A stretch of 64,000 bases of DNA from Venturia oleaginea (taxonomy: Eukaryota; Ascomycota; Dothideomycetes; Venturiales; Venturiaceae). Positions 1-9,579 of the stretch are shown here, piece by piece. Position numbers and translations under genes: made by a program. The DNA lies in the NCBI GenBank assembly GCA_013176395.1, contig JABMLP010000021.1:186001-250000 (forward strand), read 5' to 3'. Every line of letters begins with the position of its first letter. The first letter of the stretch is position 1. The notes beneath the pieces are model-generated. The model had not been told where the DNA came from. It saw only the letters and a program-made list of their open reading frames with translations, and searched no databases.

Positions 1-2766
1 TTTCCGCACTGTCAACGAAATGGTTGGTCGATCAGAGGTTCTTCGCATGCGCGAGGACTTGCGCACTCCAAAGACCGAAAACATTGACCTATCCCTGATT
101 CTTACCCCAGCACACACACTCCGTCCAGGCGTTGCCACATACAATGTCCGCAAGCAAGACCATAAGCTACACGTCCGTCTTGATAACAAACTTATCGCCG
201 AGTCCGAGCTTGCTCTTGAAAAGGGACTTCCAGTACGAATCGAGTGTGACATCTGCAACACAGATCGTGCATTGGGTGCTACTCTTTCTTACCAGATCTC
301 GCGACGATATGGCGAGACTGGTCTTCCTCCAGACACCATTCATGCTAACATCCGTGGCTCCGCCGGCCAGTCCTTCGGCGCCTTCCTTGCACCAGGTGTC
401 ACTCTTGAACTTGAGGGCGATGCCAACGATTACGTCGGAAAGGGCCTGTCTGGCGGTCGTTTAATCGTTTACCCACCCCGCACTGCTGTTTTCAAGGCAG
501 AAGAAAACATCTTGATTGGTAACGTCTGCTTGTACGGAGCCACTTCTGGGTCTGCTTTCTTCCGTGGTGTCGCAGCCGAACGCTTCGCTGTTCGCAACTC
601 CGGTGTCACTGCTGTTGTGGAAGGTTGTGGTGACCACGGTTGCGAGTACATGACTGGGGGACGTGTTCTTATCCTTGGCTCGACTGGACGTAATTTTGCT
701 GCCGGTATGTCTGGTGGTATTGCATACGTTCTTGATATGCACCATGATTTCGAGGGAAAGGTTAACCAGGAGATGGTGGAGCTTTCCGGTATCGAAGACC
801 CAGTCGAGGTTGCCTTTGTGCGTGGACTTATCGAGGATCACCATCACTACACTGGTTCCGAGTTGGCCGCACGTATCCTTCTTGATTTCAGCCGCGCACT
901 GCCTCGATTTGTCAAGGTCCTGCCCACAGATTACAAGCGAGTCTTGATGGAGACAGCTGCCAAAGAAGCTGCGGCCAAGCAGGCTGCATACTCGTTGCCA
1001 CTTCTGCCAGGTAATCCCGTTCGCCAGCTCGACGAGGAGTCAAAGGCTAAGGAGCACGAACACGAGGCCAAGGAGAAAAAGAAGAGCGACCTTCTCGATA
1101 TCGAGGAGAGCGTCGGTGACGAGAAAGCCAACAAGAAGCGATCTGCTCTTGTCCTCAACAAAACCAAAGGTTTCATGCTTTACCAGCGTCGCTCCGAGAA
1201 GTATCGCAACCCCAAGACCCGTACTCGTGACTGGTCTGAACTTTCCAACCGCTTGAACGAGGATGAACTCAAGTACCAGACCGCTCGATGCATGGACTGT
1301 GGTGTTCCTTTCTGCCAATCAGACACTGGATGCCCAATCTCCAATATCATTCCCAAGTGGAACGAGTTGGTCTTCCAGGGTTCGTGGCGCGATGCGTTGA
1401 ACCGTCTGCTCATGACTAACAACTTCCCTGAGTTCACTGGTCGCGTCTGTCCTGCTCCCTGCGAGGGTGCTTGCGTTCTCGGTATCAATGAGGATCCAGT
1501 CGGAATCAAATCTGTCGAGTGTGCTATCATCGACAAGGGCTTCGATATGGGCTGGATGATCCCATCGCCACCAAAGTACCGCAGTGGAAAGAAGGTCGCC
1601 ATTATTGGATCTGGACCTGCCGGTCTCGCCTGTGCTGATCAATTGAACAAGGCTGGCCACTCTGTTACCGTTCTTGAGCGCTCTGACCGATGTGGTGGCC
1701 TGCTCATGTATGGTATCCCCAACATGAAACTCGACAAGAAGGTTGTCCAGCGTCGTGTCGACTTCATGGCTGCTGAGGGTATCGAATTCAAGAACAATAT
1801 CTTCGTTGGTGAGGCAGATATCACTCTCGATTCCTTGCGTTCAGACCACGACGCTGTTGTCATTGCCACTGGCGCCACTGTCGCTCGCGATTTGCCAATC
1901 CCAAACCGTGGTCTTGAGGGTGTCCACTTCGCCATGGAGTTTCTGCACAAGAATACCAAGTCGCTCCTCGACTCCAACCTCGACGATGGTACCTACATTT
2001 CCGCCAAGGACAAGCACGTCGTCGTCATCGGTGGTGGTGATACTGGCAATGATTGTATTGGTACTTCGGTTCGTCATGGTGCCAAATCCGTCACCAACTT
2101 CGAGCTCTTGCCGCAACCACCTCCAGAGCGTGCCGGTGACAACCCATGGCCACAGTGGCCCCGTATTTACCGTGTCGATTATGGCCATGCTGAGGTCAAG
2201 ACTCACATGGGCAAAGATCCTCGAGAGTACTGTGTCATGTCCAAGGAGTTCGTTGATGATGGCACTGGAAAAGTCAAGGGTATCAAGACCGTTCGCGTCG
2301 AATGGACCAAGTCGTCCACTGGCGGCTGGGACATGAAGCAGGCCGAGGGCTCCGAGCAGTTCTTCCCGGCCGACTTGGTACTCTTGTCCATGGGTTTCTT
2401 GGGACCTGAGGACCGCGTGCTTGGTGGCCAGGTTGAGAAGGATGCGCGCAAGAATGTAAAGACCGCTCCAGGCAAGTACGCAACAAACATACCTGGTGTA
2501 TTTGCTGCCGGAGATTGCCGTCGCGGGCAGTCTTTGATTGTTTGGTAAGTCCGTTTGTTTCTTTTGTGAGGGTTCAATGATCCCTTGCTGACAAGGCTAC
2601 TAGGGGCATCAATGAAGGTCGCCAGTCTGCTCGCGACGTGGACATGTACCTTACTGGCATGGGTACGCAATTACCCGTCACTGGTGGCATCGTCAAGCGT
2701 CCTCCCTTCGAGCTATTGAACAAGGTCGAGGCCGCACCAGGGAAGCTCATTGCCGTCTCTGCTTAG
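1..2766 (+). CDS. GLT1: Glutamate synthase (NADH/NADPH type), C-terminal part, 5' truncated by window
   Basis: Makes glutamate from glutamine and 2-oxoglutarate with NAD(P)H (GOGAT, nitrogen assimilation). The reading frame is already open at position 2 and starts inside the FMN/synthase region (FRTVNEM). It continues through the glycine-rich GXGXG beta-helix domain (about 270-900), a charged Lys/Glu linker (about 1030-1150), and the small-subunit-like FAD/NAD part. Visible there are the cysteine clusters CMDCGVPFCQ and CPAPCEGAC (Fe-S region), GSGPAGLACA (first dinucleotide fold) and GGGDTGNDC (second). A 59-nt intron lies at 2545-2603 (GTAAGT...CTACTAG) and splits the Trp codon before GINEGRQSARDVD. 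The stop is TAG at 2764-2766. In fungi the alpha and beta parts are fused, as here. Identification is certain; NADH versus NADPH use cannot be told. Confidence 0.97.
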
Positions 2767-3552
2767 ATGAAGCCCATCGCCATTCTCGATTTGAAGAAGT
2801 TGTAAACGTGCATTACGGTGAGGATGGTCATAATTATGACGAAGACGTGGTAGGCATGATGGCGGTAAGATGAAGGTGTTGGTTGTTGGTGATGTATCAT
2901 GGATGGGACTTATGTGCCAAAATGAAGAGACGAATATACGAGCATCTGCCGGGTGATGAGAAAATTTCACGATGGGATGTACGATGATGATTTGTTGGAA
3001 GTGACGCATTTCTCTCTCTTCGTATCGATCGTTTTCTACATTTTCACTTTGCACGAGTTGTTTCACAGTACGGCGTCTGGGCATGAGTTATACCATTTCT
3101 GATCAATCTTTTCTTGTTTGGAAGATTCCCTAGAAGGATGGTTAGGGAGGGCTTTTTCTTTTATTGTATCTAGCATCAATTCGATTACCGTAAGCTGTCC
3201 GTCACCGAACAAACAGCAAACGGTGAGTTGTTTCCCACTTTGCAATGACTACCACGGCGGACTTCGGCCTACTTTTCCCTCCGGATATCAGCGTGGACAT
3301 GTGAGGGAGAATCTTCTATTACAACAACGATATCATGACCTCTCGCACCACAGTCAACCGTCCAAGTCAGCTCTGCAGATAACGGTACACGATGGACTGG
3401 CAGAACTATTAGTTTGACAATTTTCTGTAGGGACTGTACGTACGCGATTCTGAAGGAGATGCAAGTATGCAAACTTGGCAGTCCAAAATGCGAGCTGCTT
3501 CGATGCTGTCTTCAACATTTGACCAACTGTGCGCAATGACCAATGGCTCTCT
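2767..3552. other. Intergenic, 3' flank of GLT1
   Basis: About 790 bases with no convincing gene. Open frames here are short, lack good codon texture and overlap one another on both strands. The first 200-300 bases are presumably the GLT1 3' UTR. Confidence 0.5.
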
Positions 3553-3846
3553 TCATAGGTCATCCTTGTATCCTGACATTGAGACTGTTGCCGTGACGGC
3601 TGGCTCGGGCGAGCCCATGGAATGCGCCATAGCCATGAGAAGTGTGGTATGTAATGGCCTTTGATTGTCGGCCACTCTCGTAGCTGCGGCAGCCATGAGT
3701 GCTACAGTGTGGCTTGGAGCAGAAGGAGCAGTTCGGTCAGCGAGGAGGGGGTTTTCGTCTGGGCCTGGATATCGGGGTGGGGGATATTGGGGTAGGGTGA
3801 GAGCTCGGGTGGAGAGGGCGAGAAGGCTGAGAAAGGTGGATCTCAT
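3553..3846 (-). CDS. Possible small secreted protein, 97 aa, unknown
   Basis: An intronless 97-codon frame. The first 18 or so residues look like a signal peptide (Met-Arg, then a Leu/Ala-rich core ending near TRALTLP). A Pro/Tyr-rich stretch (QYPPPRYPGP) follows, then an Ala/Met/Thr-rich tail with no cysteine. No family is recognised. The start at 3846 is the first ATG in the frame. The ORF stands alone between GLT1 and the next gene, and could be the first exon of a longer gene or a chance frame. Confidence 0.33.
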   Translation of the reverse strand: MRSTFLSLLALSTRALTLPQYPPPRYPGPDENPLLADRTAPSAPSHTVALMAAAATRVADNQRPLHTTLLMAMAHSMGSPEPAVTATVSMSGYKDDL

Positions 3847-4319
3847 TATCGCTTCGATTGTTGATCTGATTCCGAACTGCTGGCGTGAGCGTCGAGGCGT
3901 GGAGTGGAAGTATTCGTAGTGAAGAATGGATCCTGGAGTGAGACGGGGTGGGCGATGATATGATATGGGATGAATCTATGTAAAGGCCAGACTTCAGCCC
4001 CTCTTAGCTTTCCGACGTGGACGATTGCAGTCGGCGTCAAGTCGGGGCACTCAGGGGAAGGAGTAGTGCTTCTATGAAGAGGGAAAGGCAGGCAGCAGGA
4101 AGGGCGGAAAGAAGCACTCGCCCATTCCTCCTTCTTTCATTTCTACTCCAACGCCATAATTGCTCTTGGTGATGGAATCAAGGGGTGCAGAGGACTGGCT
4201 AGAGCACCCCGCCAGAAAATAGCGGCTGAAGCTTGGTGGCTTGGCGGCTTGCAGATGCAGCCAGCGGCCAAGCCACGGTGGGATACATTCAACCAACCCC
4301 GACGAGTCTTCTCGCCGCC

Positions 4320-5695
4320 ATGTCTGGAGAACAAGCCGAAGCCGTAGACCTGAAACTCTGTCACGATGGGTGGAATTCGCCCATCATACCCTTCAAATAC
4401 TTCGTCTCGACTTCAACACCACCCACCAACCCATTCAGCAGCTTATCTGCCTTTGCCCAACTTCCCCTTGAGATACAGTTCCGATTTGTCAAATTCTGCG
4501 ATGCACAAACCCTCTTCCATCTCATGCACACAACGTCAGCACTGCGCTCCGAGGCCAAGAGATACTTCTGGTGCCAACCAGATGTCTGGTATCGATCAGA
4601 CTGCTTCTTGCTTACAAAAATGCTCGGCAGTCCTGGTCCAGATTTGTACTGCCCCAAATTCGATGACAATGTGCAACAACTGGACGTCCTTTTCACGGGC
4701 AGTTTGAGAAGGCATTTCGGGGAGCCTGATACCGATGTACACATGAGAGCCGCCGATTCGCCTTCAAACAGCTTAGAGTGGAGGCGAATGCCTGCTTCAA
4801 ACAATATGGATAAGTTTTGTTCAACCGTCAAGATTCCATTTCCTTCCATCAAGAAAGTCATTCTGAGCGGTAAGAAAATCATGCTGAGCGATCGCTATCC
4901 GGTTGTATGGTACCCCGACAACTATCTCGGAACCCCCCAAACTCAATTTGCTGCCCTAGTACGTGCTTGCCCTTCATCATTCAACGTGGAAGTCTTTCTT
5001 TGCCTTACAAATTGGGTGGAATTCACCTACGGAGACACGGATCGGCTGTACAAACTACAAGATAGCGAACAAGTATCCTGGGAGCTTGTTGGCAACGACT
5101 TCCGACGAAAGGTCGTGGAGCGAGGCCCGAAGCAATTCGAAGGGGTTGTTGGACAATACCAAGTGCGTTGATCAATCCTTTGTACACTGCATAGGGAACA
5201 TAGTCGACTAATCTGTTGCGATGCTAGAGGTACTGCTTCCAAGGAAAATTTATGAATCATCGAACCCAAGCTAAGCACCATGTTCTAATGAATATCTGGA
5301 TCAAACAAAAGTTGGCAAATGATTCCGCCATTTATGTTTGTCCACATTATCCATGCGCGACTCCCTTTTCCACCCTAAAGGAATGGAAACAACACGTCTT
5401 GAAAGAAAGACACGACATCTACGAAGGCTACAATGATGACGCAAACCTTGATCAGGATTTGCTTCACACAATGAAAACTTTCATACAAGATTATGAGATT
5501 GCCCGAACTGGTCTCAGCGAACAACTCCTGGCACAACAACAATTGTGGGGCGAGAATGGGAGTAGCAAAAGACGGCAATATGAGCGGGCGTTCTTGGCTC
5601 AGTTAAAACTTGACCCGCAACGGGAGGTCTCCAAGCCAGTGAAGAAATGCTTGATCTGGTTAAATTTGCAGAAAAAGATGAAGGTAGATGCCTAG
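4320..5695 (+). CDS. F-box-like protein with a C-terminal C2H2 finger
   Basis: Two exons, 4320-5162 and 5228-5695, joined by a 65-nt intron (GTGCGT...CTAG) in phase 0; 436 aa. The start at 4320 was chosen because GCCGCCATGT is a strong initiation context; an in-frame ATG at 4233 would add 29 unlikely residues. Residues about 35-75 (LPLEIQFRFVKFCDAQTLFHLMHTT) resemble the F-box helices found in many fungal orphan proteins. The second exon has a classical C-x4-C-x12-H-x4-H finger (YVCPHYPC ... HVLKERH) and a Lys-rich end. Such proteins are usually substrate receptors of SCF ubiquitin ligases, but the F-box call is by pattern only. The pairing with a zinc finger is uncommon. Confidence 0.75.
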
Positions 5696-6013
5696 TGGCG
5701 TGGTTACACGTAGATAGGTACGTGAACTTGAATGAATAGTACTCCCAATGCTGGGACGAATTTCGTTAGGATCCAGAAGGGAGTTCCAACGCAGATTATT
5801 TGAAGATCCTACCACTTCCATTTCTTCGGTAGAAGCGCCTCGCAAAGGGGAGTCGAGGTATGCTTTCAAACCCCTTCCAGAAACCCGAGTCTTGACGGAG
5901 CAGATGCATCATTACTCGACACCGCAATGCGCATTAAGGTTGGCGACCCAACTCTTCATTCGCTAGCCGCCGGCATGGTTCTCCACAGCTCGCCACGAAA
6001 ACTCCTTGAGCTC
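5696..6013. other. Intergenic
   Basis: No supported gene. A 72-codon plus-strand frame (5748-5966) has fair codon texture but no recognisable domain and no splice partner. Confidence 0.4.
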
Positions 6014-6357
6014 CTAGTTCCCCTCGCGATGCTTTTTCTTCCATGCTCGTGTGTTCAGTATCCGAAAAAATACGGCAGCAAGATACTCGGGAATCAACCC
6101 AGCCAATCTCGTCGGTGTAGGCGCGTCCAAGGCTGGGGATTTCTCCTGCACACGTTGCAAGATAGCAGCTCCGATAAACGCGGCCGAAGCTTCCCTTTAG
6201 TGCAATGCTTGATTTCATAGTAGCCAAAATAGAGATCGACCAGCACCGCTGGTAAGCCGGCGGCCAGTCCAACTCTAAGAGGGATTGCTAATGGAGGGAT
6301 TGTTTGGTATATCGTGTTGCCGCTAGAGGTAGAAGTGGATTTTGGAGTTACGGTCAT
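6014..6357 (-). pseudogene. Short hypothetical gene with a 1-nt frame break
   Basis: Starting from ATG at 6357 the frame codes for a Ser/Thr-rich start and a hydrophobic segment (GLAAGLPAVLVDLYFGYYEIK). Near 6180-6190 the coding texture jumps by one base to another frame that continues with GAAILQRVQEKSPALDAP, then an AGLIPEYLAAVFF-like stretch and a basic KKKHRE end, with a stop at 6014-6016. No GT-AG intron fits the jump, so either one base is missing (mutation or assembly error) or the two halves are unrelated. The protein would be about 113 aa and perhaps membrane-associated. Family unknown. Confidence 0.35.
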
Positions 6358-7498
6358 TGAGAAACATAGCAGACAAGCAGATGATCAGTACCAAGAAGAC
6401 TCAGGTATCGGGTTTAACGAGCTGGTTATGCTCGGAAGACTTTGGCAATATGACGGCAACATGTCCTTGTAGCCGCGCACTGCTTCCTCTGGCTGTCACG
6501 AACATGCTGCACGCACAAACGACAAGGGAGAAGAATTGCACAAACATGCATTTTTTTTCGCATCCAACTGGCGTCCTGATGCATTTGCTCGCAGTTCAAT
6601 TCGAGAAACCCCCAAGCATCAGTTGCCGCAAGTGCGCAAGGCTGAGAATTTGGGGTCAGATGTAAAATCAGGCTGGGTCTTAAGACATTTGGCGCTGGAC
6701 ACCACGGAAAGAATTAGGAAGATGGTATAAAGAATAATCGCTATGGACAAGTAACCATGATACAGGACAAGACAGGGCGCGACAATTCTAGACAGAGGGC
6801 GCGCATGTGCCGAAAAGCAAGTGAAAGAAGGGGCCGCATACATGCACGCTACGAATCGACTCTTCATCGACTCTCTGCATGCACTTCGCAATTTGATCTT
6901 TTTCTGTCACCAATTGAGGATCTTTAAAATGCTCGAGGCACAATCCGTGGAATGAAGAGACGGTGACTAAGTTTTCGGTATCCCTTATTCTGGTTAAAGC
7001 CGACGGGTATCCCAGCCAGGCCATTCAAGAGTCCGCCTAACTCTACCCGCCAAAGGTAGGCGGATACCAAGTAGTTTGCAGACTCTATCTTCTCGTCCCG
7101 CGAATTCTTTCGCCTACGGTATACTCGCTCTACTGATAGTCGAGAAGACAGTAGTAGGGGTTACATAGGGCTTCGGAATAAAGAGCAAGGTATATAGTAC
7201 ACTAACGGGAGGAAGTCCGAGTTCTTTTCGAGGGGAAATCTCTATCTACCTTCTAACTTGGATAATTTTATATAAGAAGATGATACCCGACCAATAAGTT
7301 AGGCTTTACGGCGGTTACTAGAATTTACGCCGAATCCGACGTCGGGTGAAAGAACTCCCGTCGAGTCGCCCTGACTCTACTCGTTCTCGCCGCGGACTAT
7401 TGAATGGCCTGATCCCAGCTCAATATTGTGCTTTGTGCATCAACGTGGACAATCTCCAGATTTTTTGACTGCCTCACCCGTTACGAGTGAATCTTGAG
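6358..7498. other. Gene-poor, decayed sequence
   Basis: Many stops in all frames and no domain seen. This is the left edge of the transposon-rich island. Sequence around 7040-7480 has CG-rich fragments among AT-rich ones, as in old repeats. Confidence 0.5.
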
Positions 7499-7793
7499 TG
7501 TCACGGGATGGTATCCTATATCCATTTTATCCTAGGTGGATTCTTAGCAATTCCTGGTAGGTTCCTGATAGTTTCTCACGTGCGCCTAGCAGGGATTATT
7601 CAGGGACTGTTTCACATGCGCTTCTACTCCTTTCTATTCTCTTCTCAGGACAGCATGTTCTTTTCCTACTTGGAAGATTATATATACAAGTTGTCCTTCC
7701 TTGAGCTACGCTTTCTTCTCTGTACTTAGATACTTCGAAATACAAGCAGTCTTCTCTCACTTGCGAAACATCTTTGAGGGTTGAACTCTTACA
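7499..7793 (+). repeat. Solo LTR, diverged relative of the 9.3-15.4 kb retrotransposon
   Basis: A 295-bp unit that begins TGTCACGGGATGG and ends CTCTTACA. It aligns along its length with the 288-bp LTR of the nearby element, in the opposite orientation, but with many substitutions. It is flanked by perfect 5-bp duplications TTGAG (7494-7498 and 7794-7798), the mark of insertion followed by LTR-LTR recombination. The 11-mer GTACTTAGATA (7722-7732), proposed below as the self-priming 5' end of the transcript, is kept intact. Confidence 0.88.
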
Positions 7794-7974
7794 TTGAGAA
7801 AGCCAAGGCGGACCATGGACTCGAATAGGACGTTCCGGAACGATTTAAGTAATACCTAGGCCCCTAAATAGAAGCTCTGTAGGAAGTCCAATATGTAAAT
7901 AGTAAAAGTCCTTTAACAAGGCTTAGTATATCTTAAAAGACTGCTCCAGCCTCCAGAACCCTATCCGGGCCTTT

Positions 7975-8515
7975 AACCGTCCTTAGTCGTCAATGCCTTG
8001 TCGTAGATCAGAATTGCGAGCGGTCCTCTCTTAGAATTTCTCACGAAGTCAGTCAAAAATCTAGAGACTGTCACGTTGATGCAAAAACCACAATAGCTAT
8101 AGCCGGGCCGTCCGCCACTTCGAGGCTGCCCCTTCCTAGAAAATGTCGGCTCTCAGGGTCCCGGCTGTCCCGGTTTTGCGAGTCTCCATATTCCCGAATA
8201 TCGCCCATCCTAAGAACCTACAAAGTACTTGGATAATGTGATTTATACAGTATAACGCGCATATTCTTCAAGTTTTTGGACTGATTGAGTGAGCGATTCT
8301 AAGAACTCTACCCCTCAGCAAAGCCCAGCTGAAACAAGTTCATTCTTAGCCCTCAAGTAACAAGATCTCCTCTAAAAAGGCTCCGAGTCCTGAGCCGTCA
8401 AAGCATCACCTGAGCGCAGATCAGAATCGCGGGCATTAATCAGGCAGTCAGTCATGAACTAGAAGAATGTCGGCGTGGATGCACAAACGACAGTATCCGG
8501 ACAATTTAAAGTAGA
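7975..8515. repeat. Two diverged copies of a roughly 110-bp sequence
   Basis: Blocks near 7985-8105 and 8397-8505 share motifs in the same order: GTCAA, a GAT CAGAAT-GCG-GC block, a GTCAGTCA block, and a GATGCA...ACCACA/ACGACA block. They are too diverged for a clean alignment by eye. They look like relics of an old repeat; nothing coding is seen. Confidence 0.4.
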
Positions 8516-8518
8516 TTC

Positions 8519-8737
8519 TCATGTCACACCTCCGCATCTTTTATATATTAGATAGAGCTGTAACAGGGTTTCTGAATCTAAGTTTTTTTCCCCGGAGTCT
8601 CCGGATACAACAGTAATCTCGTACCTTGCTATCTTAGCCTCTCGATGTAACCCGTCGGGCTGGATTTGCATATTAATTCGATCTTCATTGGCTGCTAGAG
8701 TAAGTCGTATAAAACCGGCCTGTGTGCTGTCGCTCAT
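8519..8737 (-). CDS. Possible 72-aa protein, unknown
   Basis: A short complete frame starting MSDSTQAGFIRLTLAANEDR and ending in LYKRCGGVT-like residues after a Leu/Tyr-rich helix. It has a balanced, protein-like composition despite lying in decayed sequence. It is divergent from the secreted-protein gene at 8893, with 155 bases between the starts. No family is recognised, and it could be the last exon of a lost gene. Confidence 0.25.
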   Translation of the reverse strand: MSDSTQAGFIRLTLAANEDRINMQIQPDGLHREAKIARYEITVVSGDSGEKNLDSETLLQLYLIYKRCGGVT

Positions 8738-8892
8738 GGCCTCCGTTTATTAGGCGCTAAAAAAGAAACTGAACATGATCTCTGCCCTATGGAAAATACA
8801 GTTATAAGTATGGTTATTGTAGTACAACTATTTGAAGAATATTTTCACCCTCCGGACCACCCTCCTCTTGCACCTTCTCAGATATTGCAATA

Positions 8893-9209
8893 ATGCATCT
8901 TCTATCTACTACTTCCGTTAGTCTCATCCTTCTTCAAGGCATTACAGCTCAGTTCTGTACCAATCCACCTAGAGATTGTAAATACAGCGGGGTATGGTCT
9001 TACTTTCCTCCATCTTAGAAGACTTAGGCTAACTTGACAGTAGTGTCAACAAGTCTATAAAGACCCAAAGGGCATCTGCCAGTCTAAGGTCTGATCCCTC
9101 TGCTACTCTCAATACTTTTATGGACTCGATTAGCTAACGAGATGGGTAGTGTCCTGGTACAGTTCAGCATGCCTGCTGCAGTGAAGGGTTGTGGTGCTAC
9201 GGTGGTTGA
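8893..9209 (+). CDS. Small secreted cysteine-rich protein, 67 aa (effector-like)
   Basis: Three small exons, 8893-8991, 9044-9088 and 9150-9209. The introns are 52 and 61 nt, both phase 0, both with GCTAAC branch points and TAG acceptors, and both followed directly by a TGT cysteine codon. The product has a signal peptide of about 19-20 residues (MHLLSTTSVSLILLQGITA) and a mature chain of about 48 residues holding eight cysteines, spaced roughly C-x6-C-x4-C-x10-C-x3-C-x8-CC-x5-C, ending near WCYGG. This size, signal and even cysteine number are typical of secreted fungal mini-proteins (effectors, antimicrobial or killer-type peptides), but no family is recognised. It lies in a transposon island, 82 bp from the LTR element. 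The model rests on splice signals and the cysteine pattern only. Confidence 0.66.
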
Positions 9210-9291
9210 AAGGTAGAATAAGTCCTACACCGTGAATACAGATTATTGGTTGTGTATACTAACTGGTAGTAGTCTTCTGTAATGGAATTGG

Positions 9292-9579
9292 TGTAAGAGT
9301 TCAACCCTCAAAGGTGTTTCGCAAGTGAGGGAAGACAGCTTATATTTCAAGTATCTAAGTACAGAGAAGAAAGTGTAAGTACAGGAAGGATAGCTCGTAT
9401 ATATAATCCCCCTCTTACAATAGATCCTTCTAGAAAGTATCTTTAAATGGAAACGTGACAGCTTGCAAAATAGAACATGACAGCTTGCAAAATAGAACAT
9501 GACAGCTTGCAGAATAACAAGAGAACAATTGGAAATCCAGTCATGGATAAGCTAGAGAGAAGGATTCCATCCCTTAACA
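9292..9579 (-). repeat. 3' LTR of the chromovirus
   Basis: A 288-bp repeat matching 15099-15386. On the coding strand it starts TGTTAAGGGATGG and ends CTCTTACA. It contains a tandem triplet of a 20-bp unit (GAACATGACAGCTTGCA.. on the plus strand, 9460-9515) and a TATATATA box at about 9396-9404, followed on the coding strand by GTACTTAGATA (9352-9362 on plus), the proposed transcript start. Confidence 0.95.

Noticed and set aside
132..2486. Several 60-200 codon frames antisense or shifted within GLT1
   Set aside because: They are shadows of a strongly coding gene; none has its own motifs.
7975..8515. CRISPR-like repeats
   Set aside because: There are only two diverged copies, with no regular spacers, and the genome is a fungus; an old dispersed repeat is the better reading.
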